Of a DNA stretch of 64,000 nt, positions 1 to 7,689 are shown piece by piece. This DNA comes from an uncultured Porphyromonadaceae bacterium (GTDB taxonomy: Bacteria; Bacteroidota; Bacteroidia; Bacteroidales; Muribaculaceae). Positions within the stretch are counted from its first letter, which is position 1, and each line of letters opens with the position of its first letter. Where the stretch lies: positions 1 through 64,000 of the forward strand of contig URTA01000005.1 in the NCBI GenBank assembly GCA_900550645.1, in the 5' to 3' direction. Below the pieces are notes generated by a model. That model made no database searches. It saw only the letters and a list, made by a program, of their open reading frames with translations, and had not been told where the DNA came from. The translations under genes were made by a program, and so were the position numbers.

Positions 1-1
1 A

Positions 2-112
2 AGCTGGATGGTGAAGAAGGATCTGATTCAGGCAGGCGCGTTTGACCGGATTACGGAATTATGCCGTCAGGCCGTACGGAAGAAGGAGGAAATCCGCTCA
101 TGTCAAAAGTAG
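2..112 (+). CDS. eda: KDPG/KHG aldolase, C-terminal fragment (foreign end)
   Basis: The reading frame is open from base 2 to the TAG at 110-112 and starts with SWMVKKDLIQAGAFDRIT, which matches the end of bifunctional 2-keto-4-hydroxyglutarate/2-keto-3-deoxy-6-phosphogluconate aldolases (the conserved GGSWMV segment and final helix). Only about 36 residues are present. The enzyme splits KDPG to pyruvate and glyceraldehyde 3-phosphate. It overlaps the start of the following sugar kinase gene, the usual eda-kdgK pairing for hexuronate catabolism in Firmicutes. It does not belong with the Bacteroidales DNA to its right. Confidence 0.75.
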   Translation, partial: SWMVKKDLIQAGAFDRITELCRQAVRKKEEIRSCQK

Positions 113-234
113 TTACGATGGGGGAAATTATGCTTCGGCTGTCGACCCCGAATTTTGAAAGGTTTATTCAGGCAGATGAATTTGATATTCATTATGGAGG
201 CGGAGAGGCAAATGTTGCCGTTTCCCTTGCCAAT
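100..234 (+). CDS. kdgK: 2-keto-3-deoxygluconate kinase, N-terminal fragment
   Basis: The ATG at 100 is preceded by an AAGAAGGAGGA ribosome binding site (81-91), much stronger than anything in front of the other genes here. The product begins MSKVVTMGEIMLRLSTP and continues to GGGEANVAVSLAN, the substrate-binding N-terminal signature of PfkB-family KDG kinases, which phosphorylate 2-keto-3-deoxygluconate. After Asn (232-234) the family resemblance stops and the sequence becomes the complement of batD. About 45 of an expected ~310-340 residues are present. The start codon lies inside the end of the aldolase gene, implying translational coupling. This is a broken fragment created by the junction. 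Confidence 0.8.
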
Positions 235-240
235 GTACGT
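222..240. other. chimeric junction between two unrelated genomes
   Basis: Read forwards, KdgK-like coding continues to about base 234. Read backwards, BatD coding makes sense down to about base 225. The shared bases around CCTTGCCAAT (225-234) fit both genes, so the join lies within roughly ten bases of microhomology. The two sides differ in gene content, in ribosome binding site style and in likely phylum. Confidence 0.75.
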
Positions 241-678
241 CGGCTTTGTCGAGCTGCTGCCCTGTGCGGCGTTGCTCTGCCCTGCATTTGAGGATGTGGA
301 CTGTCCATTACCCGGGTGTATGGTATATTTGAATATGTTGCTCCTGACACCGCCTACGGTTATCGGGCCGATAGTGTATGTGCCTTGGGTGGTGGCACGG
401 CACATCATCCGGTAAGTAGTCACAGAACGGACATTGCCGTTTATGTTTTCGACCTGATGTGATTCAACGAAACTGTCATTGGTCGCGCCGCCGACGTTGA
501 GATGCGGCACAGAGCCGTTGACATTCTCTGCAGTCACGATTACAGTAAACCTGTCTCCTACGCAAATCTTGTCGCCCCTCGAGGTTCTGACTGAAATGCG
601 CAGTGAAGCGGCATATCCTGCCATGAATGTACACAGCAGCAGGATGATCAATATGGATTGTCTCTTGAGTGATGTCAT
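225..678 (-). CDS. batD: BatD, N-terminal part, truncated by junction
   Basis: The start at 678 gives a signal peptide (MTSLKRQSILIILLLCTFMAGYA) and then the first immunoglobulin-like domain of BatD/oxygen-tolerance proteins, ending in a Ser/Gln-rich linker and PTYIGKG. A BatD protein is normally ~550-650 residues with a C-terminal membrane segment; only about 150 residues are seen before the foreign sequence begins. BatD is thought to sit in the periplasm facing the BatA/BatB von Willebrand proteins. It follows the shorter BatD-like gene with two bases between stop and start. The remainder, and batE if present, lie beyond the junction and are missing. Confidence 0.75.
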
Positions 679-680
679 GA

Positions 681-1619
681 TTAGATGGTCGGATTAATTG
701 GGGTTGGCTCGTAGACGTACTGTCCATGAGATGGTGATTTCCGCTTCGGGGCTGTGACGCTTACGTTGCACTCTTGGGAGGATATGGTCTTATATCTCCC
801 TGCCGCAGGGTCGAAGTATGTGAACTTCAGCGGCGGTATGACGTATTCGCCGTATTCTGTTGCTGAGAACTGGCACTCGTAGACTGCTCGCGAGGTGAAT
901 TCGCCGTTTATGCTGTAGGAGCTGAACGACGGTGTCACGCTCATCAGGCGCAGAGGCGAGGAGAAAAGCGACTTGAAGTCGGGCATCGCTGTGTCGTCGC
1001 CGAGCCGGCCCGAGCCGGTTATGACGTATGACACGACTATCTGGTCGCCCCGGTCCATCTCAATGGAGCGAGCATCGATGTCGATGCTGAACTCCCCTAC
1101 TGCTCCTGAAAAGTCAGCATCAGGCTTCGGCAGAGACTTTGCTTTGACTTTCACATCTTTCAGCCGGACATTGCGTGTCACTGAGCGGTTGTGCTGCATA
1201 TAGCCCCAAAACGGGTCGTAGACAGTAGTGGAAACGAGGAATGTCACCTCAATCACGCCTCCATAGAGGGTACAGTTGCCCTTAGTTTCAGAGGCATACG
1301 CAGATGAGGCTATGTCTACAGCGTATATGCCGTCGCGCTTAGTGCGTCGTACATTGTTGTATGCCGGCAAGTCTGCAACCTTCTGCAAATTGTCGGTGCG
1401 CGGGCGGTCGAGATACCGCACATTGCCAATGTTGGGGTTGTCCGTATACAGGGTTATGGCATATTCAAACACTTCGCCATCATAGACTGTAGTCTTCGAT
1501 ACAGAGGCTTTGGCTTCGAGGTAAATATCTTCATTGTCGGCGTATGCAACACTGCAAGACAGAATCACTGTCATCGCCAACGACAGTGCCAACTTGAATA
1601 ATTGTTTCATATCTGACAT
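681..1619 (-). CDS. BatD-like oxygen-tolerance protein, short form
   Basis: This exported protein of 312 residues has a signal peptide (to about residue 27) and two or three immunoglobulin-like BatD domains. The segment GAVGEFSIDIDARSIEMDRG near residue 180 and the later IPPLKFTYFDPAAGRYKT match the second and third domains of BatD. It has no C-terminal membrane helix, so it is probably periplasmic. It lies between batC and batD and is transcribed with them. It resembles the middle of BatD rather than its start, so it looks like a partial duplicate or split-off paralogue. Its role within the Bat system is inferred from position only. Confidence 0.75.
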   Translation of the reverse strand: MSDMKQLFKLALSLAMTVILSCSVAYADNEDIYLEAKASVSKTTVYDGEVFEYAITLYTDNPNIGNVRYLDRPRTDNLQKVADLPAYNNVRRTKRDGIYAVDIASSAYASETKGNCTLYGGVIEVTFLVSTTVYDPFWGYMQHNRSVTRNVRLKDVKVKAKSLPKPDADFSGAVGEFSIDIDARSIEMDRGDQIVVSYVITGSGRLGDDTAMPDFKSLFSSPLRLMSVTPSFSSYSINGEFTSRAVYECQFSATEYGEYVIPPLKFTYFDPAAGRYKTISSQECNVSVTAPKRKSPSHGQYVYEPTPINPTI

Positions 1620-1642
1620 AACCTGCTGCTTCTTTGGGTTGA

Positions 1643-2431
1643 TTACCAGTTCTTGCCATTGCGACGTCCGCGAGCCGCGTTCTGCTTGCCGTTTTTGCCT
1701 GCATTGATCATGCGGTTGCGGGTCATGTTCTCCTTGTTTTCGACAGCCTGTAGTATCTGCTTGGCAGCGTCAGGGTTCATGCGCTCCTGGTTTTGCTGCT
1801 GCTTGTCCTTGTTGTCGTTCTTGTCCTGGTTTTGATTCTTATTTTGGTCTTGGTTCTGATTCTTGTTTTTATCTTTGTCCTTGTCCTTGTCCTTATCTTT
1901 GTCTTTATTCTGATCCTTGTTCTTGTCGTCGTTTTTGTTCTGCTGGTTCTGCTGCATCTTGAGTTGGGTGATGCGCAGGTTGCGGCGGGCATCCTCGTCG
2001 TTAGGGTTGAGGCGCAACGCCTGCTTGTACAGCTGCAAGGCCTGCTCATATTCCTCCTTGTTGAAGGCGATATTGCCGAGATTGTAATTGGCACGCGAGG
2101 CAAGGGCGGGCTTGGTAGCAGAGTGCTTGGTGGCAGCGTCCATACGCTCAATGCCCTCGTTCATGTACTTTTCTCGGTTCTTTTCGTCAACGTTTTTCCC
2201 CGCAGCGAGTTGCAGATATGCCAGGCCTATATTGTATGAAGCCTCAGCACTCGCGGGATTGTCCTTGAGGGCAGCCTCATACGACTTGATAGCCTCGCCG
2301 TATTTCTGCTGTCGGTAGAGGTCGTTGCCCTGCAAGATGCACTTGCGCTCGGTGCGGGTGGTCTGACCTTTGGAATATACAGGCATTGCTGCAGTAAGTG
2401 TCAGCAGCAGTAAAATAAATAACCGATTCAT
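1643..2431 (-). CDS. batC: BatC, TPR protein with long Asp/Lys/Asn/Gln tract
   Basis: The start was placed at the ATG at 2431, which gives MNRLFILLLLTLTAAMPVYS as a signal peptide and overlaps the batB stop as ATGA; a longer upstream reading frame runs back into batB. The 262-residue product has TPR repeats (about residues 30-150: GNDLYRQQKYGEAIKSYEAAL, then YNLGNIAFNKEEYEQALQLYK), then about 70 residues made almost only of D, K, N and Q, then a basic tail. BatC is the TPR member of the aerotolerance complex and is expected to bind partner proteins in the periplasm. The DNA of the low-complexity tract (about 1790-1960) is prone to length change. Confidence 0.88.
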   Translation of the reverse strand: MNRLFILLLLTLTAAMPVYSKGQTTRTERKCILQGNDLYRQQKYGEAIKSYEAALKDNPASAEASYNIGLAYLQLAAGKNVDEKNREKYMNEGIERMDAATKHSATKPALASRANYNLGNIAFNKEEYEQALQLYKQALRLNPNDEDARRNLRITQLKMQQNQQNKNDDKNKDQNKDKDKDKDKDKDKNKNQNQDQNKNQNQDKNDNKDKQQQNQERMNPDAAKQILQAVENKENMTRNRMINAGKNGKQNAARGRRNGKNW

Positions 2432-3474
2432 GCTTTTTCCTCCTTCTTGAAAAAAGTTATCTTGTCGAGCCAGCCAATCTTGCGGTCCAATACGAATATG
2501 TCGATGACAAGCAAGACTGCCGCTATCCACAGGAAGAACGGGAACAACTCGTCATGTATGGCATAGACGCTCGATTTCAACGTAGATTTTTTCACTCCTG
2601 CGAGCTGGTGAGTTAACTCGCTTAGAGCGTCGCCGTTGGCAGCGTTGACATAAACGCCCTTGCCGGCTGACGCGATCTCTGCCGCAAGTTGTTCGTTGAT
2701 CGCCGTCATGGCCGGCTGTCCGGTTTCAGGGTCTATAAGGTAGCTCCCGTTATACGGAATAGGCACTGCCGTGCCTGTGCCTACGCCGACTACATCGATT
2801 TGGATGCCGTTCTTCGCCGCGTTTTTTGCCGCGTCTATTACACTGTTCTTGTCCTCGAGGTCTTCGGCATCGGTTATCAGTACAATAGCCTTGCCTACAT
2901 TCTTGTCAGGACCGAATGACTGTGTGGCAAGGTCGATGGCCTCGGCTATGTTAGTGCCTTGTTCCGATATTGACGAGGGGTCTATGGAGTTGAGGAACAT
3001 ACGGGCCGACACGTAATCGTTGGTGACTGGTATCAGCGTATAGGCATGTGCGGCATAGAATATAAGCCCGACACGGTCGTTGTGGAAATTGTTGACCAGC
3101 TTCTCGAGCATCATCTTGGTGGAACGCATACGCTCCGGTCCGTCTGGCTTGTCGGTAGCAGAGGCGAGCATGGAGTTGCTGGCATCAACGGCGATTACTA
3201 CCTCAATACCCTCTTTGACAGTCTTCTCGTCCTTGACTCCGCCCCACGGCCGTGCAAGCGCAATAATCAGGAACGCGAGGGCCGCCAGTTCGATTGATAT
3301 TTTGACCGGGCCTTTGTATGGCGACACCCACGGCATGAGGGGTTGCAACACCCCTATTTTGCCGAATGTGCGCAGCCCCTTCTTCCTCCGTATGCGGTTC
3401 CACAGGTACACGAGCGCAAACGCCGGCACCAGCAGAAGCAGCAGAAGAAAATATGGATATGCAAAACTTATCAT
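2428..3474 (-). CDS. batB: BatB, membrane-anchored von Willebrand factor A protein
   Basis: The 348 residues have two N-terminal membrane helices (about 5-25 and 60-77), a VWA domain with an intact metal-ion site (DASNS near residue 98, later Thr, then ITDAED), and a C-terminal helix around residues 312-330. The order matches BatB of the Bacteroides aerotolerance operon. The VWA domain is predicted to face the periplasm and hold a divalent metal for protein binding. It follows batA after 22 bases and its stop overlaps the batC start. Bat proteins are linked to oxidative stress tolerance in Bacteroides fragilis; the molecular activity is not settled. Confidence 0.88.
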   Translation of the reverse strand: MISFAYPYFLLLLLLVPAFALVYLWNRIRRKKGLRTFGKIGVLQPLMPWVSPYKGPVKISIELAALAFLIIALARPWGGVKDEKTVKEGIEVVIAVDASNSMLASATDKPDGPERMRSTKMMLEKLVNNFHNDRVGLIFYAAHAYTLIPVTNDYVSARMFLNSIDPSSISEQGTNIAEAIDLATQSFGPDKNVGKAIVLITDAEDLEDKNSVIDAAKNAAKNGIQIDVVGVGTGTAVPIPYNGSYLIDPETGQPAMTAINEQLAAEIASAGKGVYVNAANGDALSELTHQLAGVKKSTLKSSVYAIHDELFPFFLWIAAVLLVIDIFVLDRKIGWLDKITFFKKEEKA

Positions 3475-3496
3475 ACTTGAAACAAGAATGTTCGGG

Positions 3497-4474
3497 TTAT
3501 GGTATTCGGCGCAAGACGATGTAACGCAGCATCAGCTCGAGCGAGAACAATATCAAAGCCAGCAATACCCATGGCATGAAATTCTCGTCGGTCTGCGTGT
3601 ACCGCTGTACGTCGAGTGACGATTTCTCGAGTTTGTCAATCTCCTTGAACACGTTTTCCAGCATACGCTTGTCGGTGGCTCGGAAGAACTTGCCTCCTGT
3701 TATGCCAGCAATATCCTTGAGCGACTGCTCGTCGATTTTCGTGTCTATTGTAGTGGAAGAATACCCGAAGGGGTCAGGAATAGAATAGGAAACATCTGTG
3801 CCGACACCTATAGTGTATATCTTGATGCCGTTCTGCTTGGCGATTTGCGCGGCGGTTGACGGAGCAACGTCCCCGGCATTATTGGTGCCGTCGGTGAGCA
3901 GTATTATGCTTTTGGACTTGGCTTGCCCCGACAAGAGGCGGTTTACGGCACTTGCAATGCCGTCACCTATTGCCGTGCCGTCGTTCAATGCGCCCATGTC
4001 TATGCTCTTCACGGCGTTAACCAGCGCGGCGCGGTCGTTGGTAAGAGGCATCAGCGACAGGCTTTCGCCGGCAAAGACCACAAGAGCCATGTTGTCATTT
4101 TCGCGGCTGTTTATGAAATTGACAGCCACGTCCTTGGCAGCCATAAGACGGTTGGGCTGCATATCCTTTGTACTCATACTGCCGGATATGTCGAGGGCAA
4201 GGGCGATGTCGGTGCCGTTGATGCGTGCGTTCTTGAAATCATCTACCGTCTGCGGACGGCACAGCGCAATGATGACTGCCCCTATTGCCAAAAGGCGGAA
4301 CGCAAACTCGAAGTGCATTGCCATGACTTTCCATGAGGGACGCATCTTGCCGAATGCACGCAGCGATGACACGGATAGTGAGGCATTGGCCTCGCGGTGC
4401 TTCATAACGTACCACACTATGAGCGGCACATACACCAGGAAGAGCCACAGCAGCCCCGGGGTCTTGAGCATCAT
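3497..4474 (-). CDS. batA: BatA, membrane-anchored von Willebrand factor A protein
   Basis: The product (325 residues) shares the BatB plan: membrane helices at about 8-22 and 56-72, a VWA domain with MIDAS motif DISGS near residue 94 and LLTDGTNNAG near 195, and a C-terminal helix near residue 305. The start MMLKTPGLLWL at 4474 overlaps the stop of the upstream BatI-like gene by four bases, which argues for coupled translation. BatA and BatB are thought to form a complex with BatC. I separate batA from batB by gene order, as the two are paralogues. Confidence 0.88.
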   Translation of the reverse strand: MMLKTPGLLWLFLVYVPLIVWYVMKHREANASLSVSSLRAFGKMRPSWKVMAMHFEFAFRLLAIGAVIIALCRPQTVDDFKNARINGTDIALALDISGSMSTKDMQPNRLMAAKDVAVNFINSRENDNMALVVFAGESLSLMPLTNDRAALVNAVKSIDMGALNDGTAIGDGIASAVNRLLSGQAKSKSIILLTDGTNNAGDVAPSTAAQIAKQNGIKIYTIGVGTDVSYSIPDPFGYSSTTIDTKIDEQSLKDIAGITGGKFFRATDKRMLENVFKEIDKLEKSSLDVQRYTQTDENFMPWVLLALILFSLELMLRYIVLRRIP

Positions 4475-5544
4475 TTCCGGCCTCCTTTCTTGCTTTTTGC
4501 CTTGGCAGACTTAGCCTTTTTGTGGGGTTTGTCGTCAGCTGCTATCTCAAACCCGTCATCTTCCTTTTTCTTTGCCTCTGCTTCCTCTTCAGGTGTCGGC
4601 TTGGTCTCCTCGATAAACCGCTCCACGTTGTCAAACGAGGCAACGCTGTCTGTCGGGAGGGGACGTACGGCAGCAAACTTCACAAAGTCTGCCATGTCAA
4701 GCACCTGCTGCACATACTCTTTTTTGTCCTTTATCCTCGCGTCTGCCGAGAGTATGTCGATTATCTGGCTTGAGGTCATTTCCATTGCGTTGATATGGAA
4801 ACGCTTGTCGAGGTAGATGCGGAGGATTTCTGTCAGCTCGGTGAAATACTCGCGGTCGAGTCCCTGCTCCCATAGCTTGCGCGACTTAAGCCTACGCAGG
4901 CTCTCAATAGCGACAATGTATGGTGACGGTTCGGGCTTGGGTGCGAGCAGAGAACCTGTCTTACGCAGACGTATTATCAGGTATATGCATACGCCGACAA
5001 CGACAAGAGCCAGCAGAATAACCCACCAATAGTTGTAGATGAAATCAGGCAACCTGTCGAGCCAGCTGGCCTCGGCAGGGTCTGCCACATCGGCATAACC
5101 GGATATGGCCGCATCTGCAGCAACTGCCACAGGTATGACCTTCAGCGACACAGTATTGGAAAATGCAGTGTCACGCCCTGCCACATACCTCAGCTGCGGC
5201 AAGTGGTAAAAGCCGGAGTCAAATGCCTGTACCGGCACGTTATAATTGACTTGAATGCGCCCTGACCCCAAGTCTACAGTGTCGCGACGCACGGCAGTGC
5301 GCAACTCAACACTGTCCCCGCACAAGCCGACAATGCCATCGGCTGGTGCTGACTTGAATATCTCGAACTCGCCTCGTGTCCCTTTGTCCTGAACCACTTG
5401 CAGACGCAGGTTGGTCATGCGGCCCATGAGTATCTGCACCGAGTCGAGCTTAGCCTTGACCTGGGCAGGTGCAGCTGACAGGTGTGCCGGAAAGGCTGCC
5501 GTCAGCAGTGTTAGGACGAATATGTAAATAATCCTGTGCTTCAT
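4471..5544 (-). CDS. BatI-like membrane protein of the aerotolerance operon
   Basis: The ATG at 5544 (MKHRIIYIFVLTLLTAAFPA) gives a clean signal peptide and was preferred to a start 51 bases upstream that overlaps the DUF58 gene. The 357-residue protein has a periplasmic beta-rich region (about 25-185), one membrane helix (YNYWWVILLALVVVGVCIYL, about 190-210), then a cytoplasmic domain with many charged residues and a Lys/Ala-rich tail. This architecture and its place between the DUF58 gene and batA match the protein called BatI in Bacteroides, whose precise role is unknown. It probably links the periplasmic Bat complex to cytoplasmic partners. Confidence 0.7.
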   Translation of the reverse strand: MKHRIIYIFVLTLLTAAFPAHLSAAPAQVKAKLDSVQILMGRMTNLRLQVVQDKGTRGEFEIFKSAPADGIVGLCGDSVELRTAVRRDTVDLGSGRIQVNYNVPVQAFDSGFYHLPQLRYVAGRDTAFSNTVSLKVIPVAVAADAAISGYADVADPAEASWLDRLPDFIYNYWWVILLALVVVGVCIYLIIRLRKTGSLLAPKPEPSPYIVAIESLRRLKSRKLWEQGLDREYFTELTEILRIYLDKRFHINAMEMTSSQIIDILSADARIKDKKEYVQQVLDMADFVKFAAVRPLPTDSVASFDNVERFIEETKPTPEEEAEAKKKEDDGFEIAADDKPHKKAKSAKAKSKKGGRK

Positions 5545-5554
5545 TCCGTAGTAA

Positions 5555-6430
5555 TTAATGAGTTGACCTCTTCCTGAACAGGGCAAGCAGCGCACGCACG
5601 AAATCTTCGTCGGTGGCGATGCTTGCGAGGTCTACGCCGCTTTTGGCGACAATGTTTGACAGGTGCTGCTGACGGCTGTACCATTCTTTCTCGTACATTG
5701 TTCTCACACGCTTCGACGAGGTGTCGAGCCACATGTCCTGTCCACTCTCGATGTCCTTGACACGTATCAGCCCTATATCAGGCAGCTTCGCGTCTCGCTT
5801 GTCGTAAACCTGTATAGCCGCGACATCGTGTTTCATGTTGGAAATAGAGAGGCTTGACGAATAGTCGTGGCTGTCGATGAAGTCACTCAGGACAAACGCC
5901 GTGCAGCGTTTCTTGATAACACGGTTCAAGAACTGGAACGCCACATCGAGGTCAGTCCCGGTATTTTCGGGCTGGAACTCGAGGATTTCGCGTATTATGA
6001 GCAGTATGTGCTTGCGCCCTTTCTTGGGAGGAATGAACTTCTCCACCTTGTCGCTGAAGAATATCACGCCGACCTTGTCATTGTTCTGTATAGAGGAGAA
6101 CGCAAGGGTTGCGGCAATCTCGGTCATGATCTCCTTTTTCGTGTCACCCACAGCACCGAAATTGCGGCTCGCACTCACGTCTATCAGGAGCATGACCGTC
6201 AACTCGCGCTCCTCCTCGTAGCTTTTCACATACGGGCGGTTGTGTCGAGCAGTAACGTTCCAGTCAATGTCCCGGATGTCGTCGCCGTACTGGTATTCGC
6301 GCACTTCAGAGAATATGACACCGCGTCCCTTGAACGCCGTGTGGTATTCGCCAGCGAATATGTTCTGGCTCAACCCCCGCGACTTGATCTCGATACGCCT
6401 GATTTTCCTTAGCAGTTCATTAGCATCCAT
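5555..6430 (-). CDS. DUF58 protein of the MoxR/Bat system
   Basis: This is a soluble 291-residue protein with the DUF58 signature (GRGVIFSEVREYQYGDDIRD about residues 35-54, followed by DWNVTARH) and a degenerate VWA-type fold that begins LLIDVSAS near residue 80. DUF58 proteins nearly always sit directly downstream of MoxR-type AAA+ ATPases and upstream of VWA genes, as here, and are thought to connect the ATPase to its VWA substrates. It is separated from the MoxR gene by 75 bases and from the next gene by 10. No membrane segment is visible. Confidence 0.88.
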   Translation of the reverse strand: MDANELLRKIRRIEIKSRGLSQNIFAGEYHTAFKGRGVIFSEVREYQYGDDIRDIDWNVTARHNRPYVKSYEEERELTVMLLIDVSASRNFGAVGDTKKEIMTEIAATLAFSSIQNNDKVGVIFFSDKVEKFIPPKKGRKHILLIIREILEFQPENTGTDLDVAFQFLNRVIKKRCTAFVLSDFIDSHDYSSSLSISNMKHDVAAIQVYDKRDAKLPDIGLIRVKDIESGQDMWLDTSSKRVRTMYEKEWYSRQQHLSNIVAKSGVDLASIATDEDFVRALLALFRKRSTH

Positions 6431-6505
6431 ATCAGAGTCTTCTCCGTGATAATGTTATTGCGGACAGGCGGGAGAGCCTCCTGCCGCTGTCAGAGAGGTG
6501 AAGCG

Positions 6506-7501
6506 TCAAGGCACTACGACCTTGTCGATGATGTTGGTGATGACCTCGTCAGCACCGATGTTGTTGGCCTCGGCCTCGTATGTCAGACCGATGCGGTGAC
6601 GCATAACGTCATAGCATACGCTGCGGACATCCTCGGGGATGACATATCCTCTGCCGCGCAGGAATGCGTATGCACGTGCAGCCTTGGCCAGTGATATGGA
6701 GGCACGGGGAGATGCCCCGAATGATATGAGTGTCTGCAGGTCGTTCAGTCCGTATTTTGCTGGCTCGCGGGTGGCGAACACCAGGTCAACAATATAGTTC
6801 TCGATTTTTTCGTCGAGGTATATCTGCCCTGCCACCTTCTGCAAATCCATTATCTCCTCGGGCTTGATGACCGGCGTTATCGGCGGCAGCTCGCCCTTGA
6901 TGTTCTGGCGGATTATCATTTTCTCCTCCTCCTTGTTGGGATAGCCGATGACGACTTTGAGGAGGAAGCGGTCTGTCTGTGCCTCCGGGAGCGGATAAGT
7001 GCCCTCCTGTTCAATCGGGTTCTGCGTAGCCATGACGAGGAAGGGCGAGTTGAGGCGGAATGTGCTGTCGCCTATTGTCACCTGACGCTCCTGCATGGCC
7101 TCGAGCAGTGCGCTCTGCACCTTGGCCGGGGCGCGGTTGATTTCATCAGCGAGGACGAAATTGGCGAATATCGGACCTCGTTTGACCTCAAACTGCTCCT
7201 TCTTGACGCTGTATATCATTGTGCCGATGACATCTGCAGGCAGCAGGTCGGGCGTGAACTGTATACGGTTGTACTTTGCCTCTATCAGCTCGGAGAGGGT
7301 CTTTATCGCGAGTGTCTTTGCCAGTCCCGGGACACCCTCAAGCAGGATGTGTCCGTTGCACATCAGGGCGATGAGCAGCGAGTCAACGAGGTGCTTCTGC
7401 CCTACGATGCGCTGATCCATGCCGTTTTTCACGAGGCTGACAAAATCTGATTTCGATGCTATTATCTCGTTCAGTTCTCTTATGTTTACCGTTTCGTTCA
7501 T
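6506..7501 (-). CDS. moxR: MoxR-family AAA+ ATPase
   Basis: The 331-residue product has the MoxR hallmarks: Walker A GVPGLAKT (about residues 57-64), Walker B VLADEINRAPAKVQSALLEA (about 117-136), sensor region MATQNPIEQEGTYPLPEAQ and the sensor-2 SFGASPRAS near residue 260. MoxR ATPases act as chaperone-like machines for VWA proteins. It is the first gene of the bat operon (MoxR, DUF58, BatI-like, BatA, BatB, BatC, two BatD proteins). A -7 element lies 30 bases upstream. No missing catalytic residue was noticed. Confidence 0.92.
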   Translation of the reverse strand: MNETVNIRELNEIIASKSDFVSLVKNGMDQRIVGQKHLVDSLLIALMCNGHILLEGVPGLAKTLAIKTLSELIEAKYNRIQFTPDLLPADVIGTMIYSVKKEQFEVKRGPIFANFVLADEINRAPAKVQSALLEAMQERQVTIGDSTFRLNSPFLVMATQNPIEQEGTYPLPEAQTDRFLLKVVIGYPNKEEEKMIIRQNIKGELPPITPVIKPEEIMDLQKVAGQIYLDEKIENYIVDLVFATREPAKYGLNDLQTLISFGASPRASISLAKAARAYAFLRGRGYVIPEDVRSVCYDVMRHRIGLTYEAEANNIGADEVITNIIDKVVVP

Positions 7502-7530
7502 TTCAGTTGGACTGTATGTTTTGTATGCCG

Positions 7531-7538
7531 CAAAAATA
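7531..7538 (-). promoter_or_regulatory. -7 element for the moxR-bat operon
   Basis: The minus strand reads TATTTTTG, matching the Bacteroidota -7 consensus TAnnTTTG, 30 bases before the moxR start. No convincing -33 TTTG was found at the usual 19-20 base spacing. The 188-base gap it sits in holds no gene. Confidence 0.5.
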
Positions 7539-7689
7539 GCACGAATATCAATATCGGGCTAATTATGGCGTATTATATAATGTTAAAGCGAAATGCTGTA
7601 ATCGGGCTGCTTATCAAATGTGCCAAACGTCTGCCAAAGTGTATTAGACGAGCAAAAATAAGCGGAAAATACTGTGCTGAGTGTTATCG

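Noticed and set aside
61..291. A 76-residue plus-strand frame crossing the left junction
   Set aside because: Its first part is upstream of the true kdgK start and its last part is the complement of batD; only 100-234 is real coding sequence.
1793..2239. A 148-residue frame rich in Leu/Val on the plus strand
   Set aside because: It is the complement of the Asp/Lys/Asn/Gln tract of batC and has no independent support.
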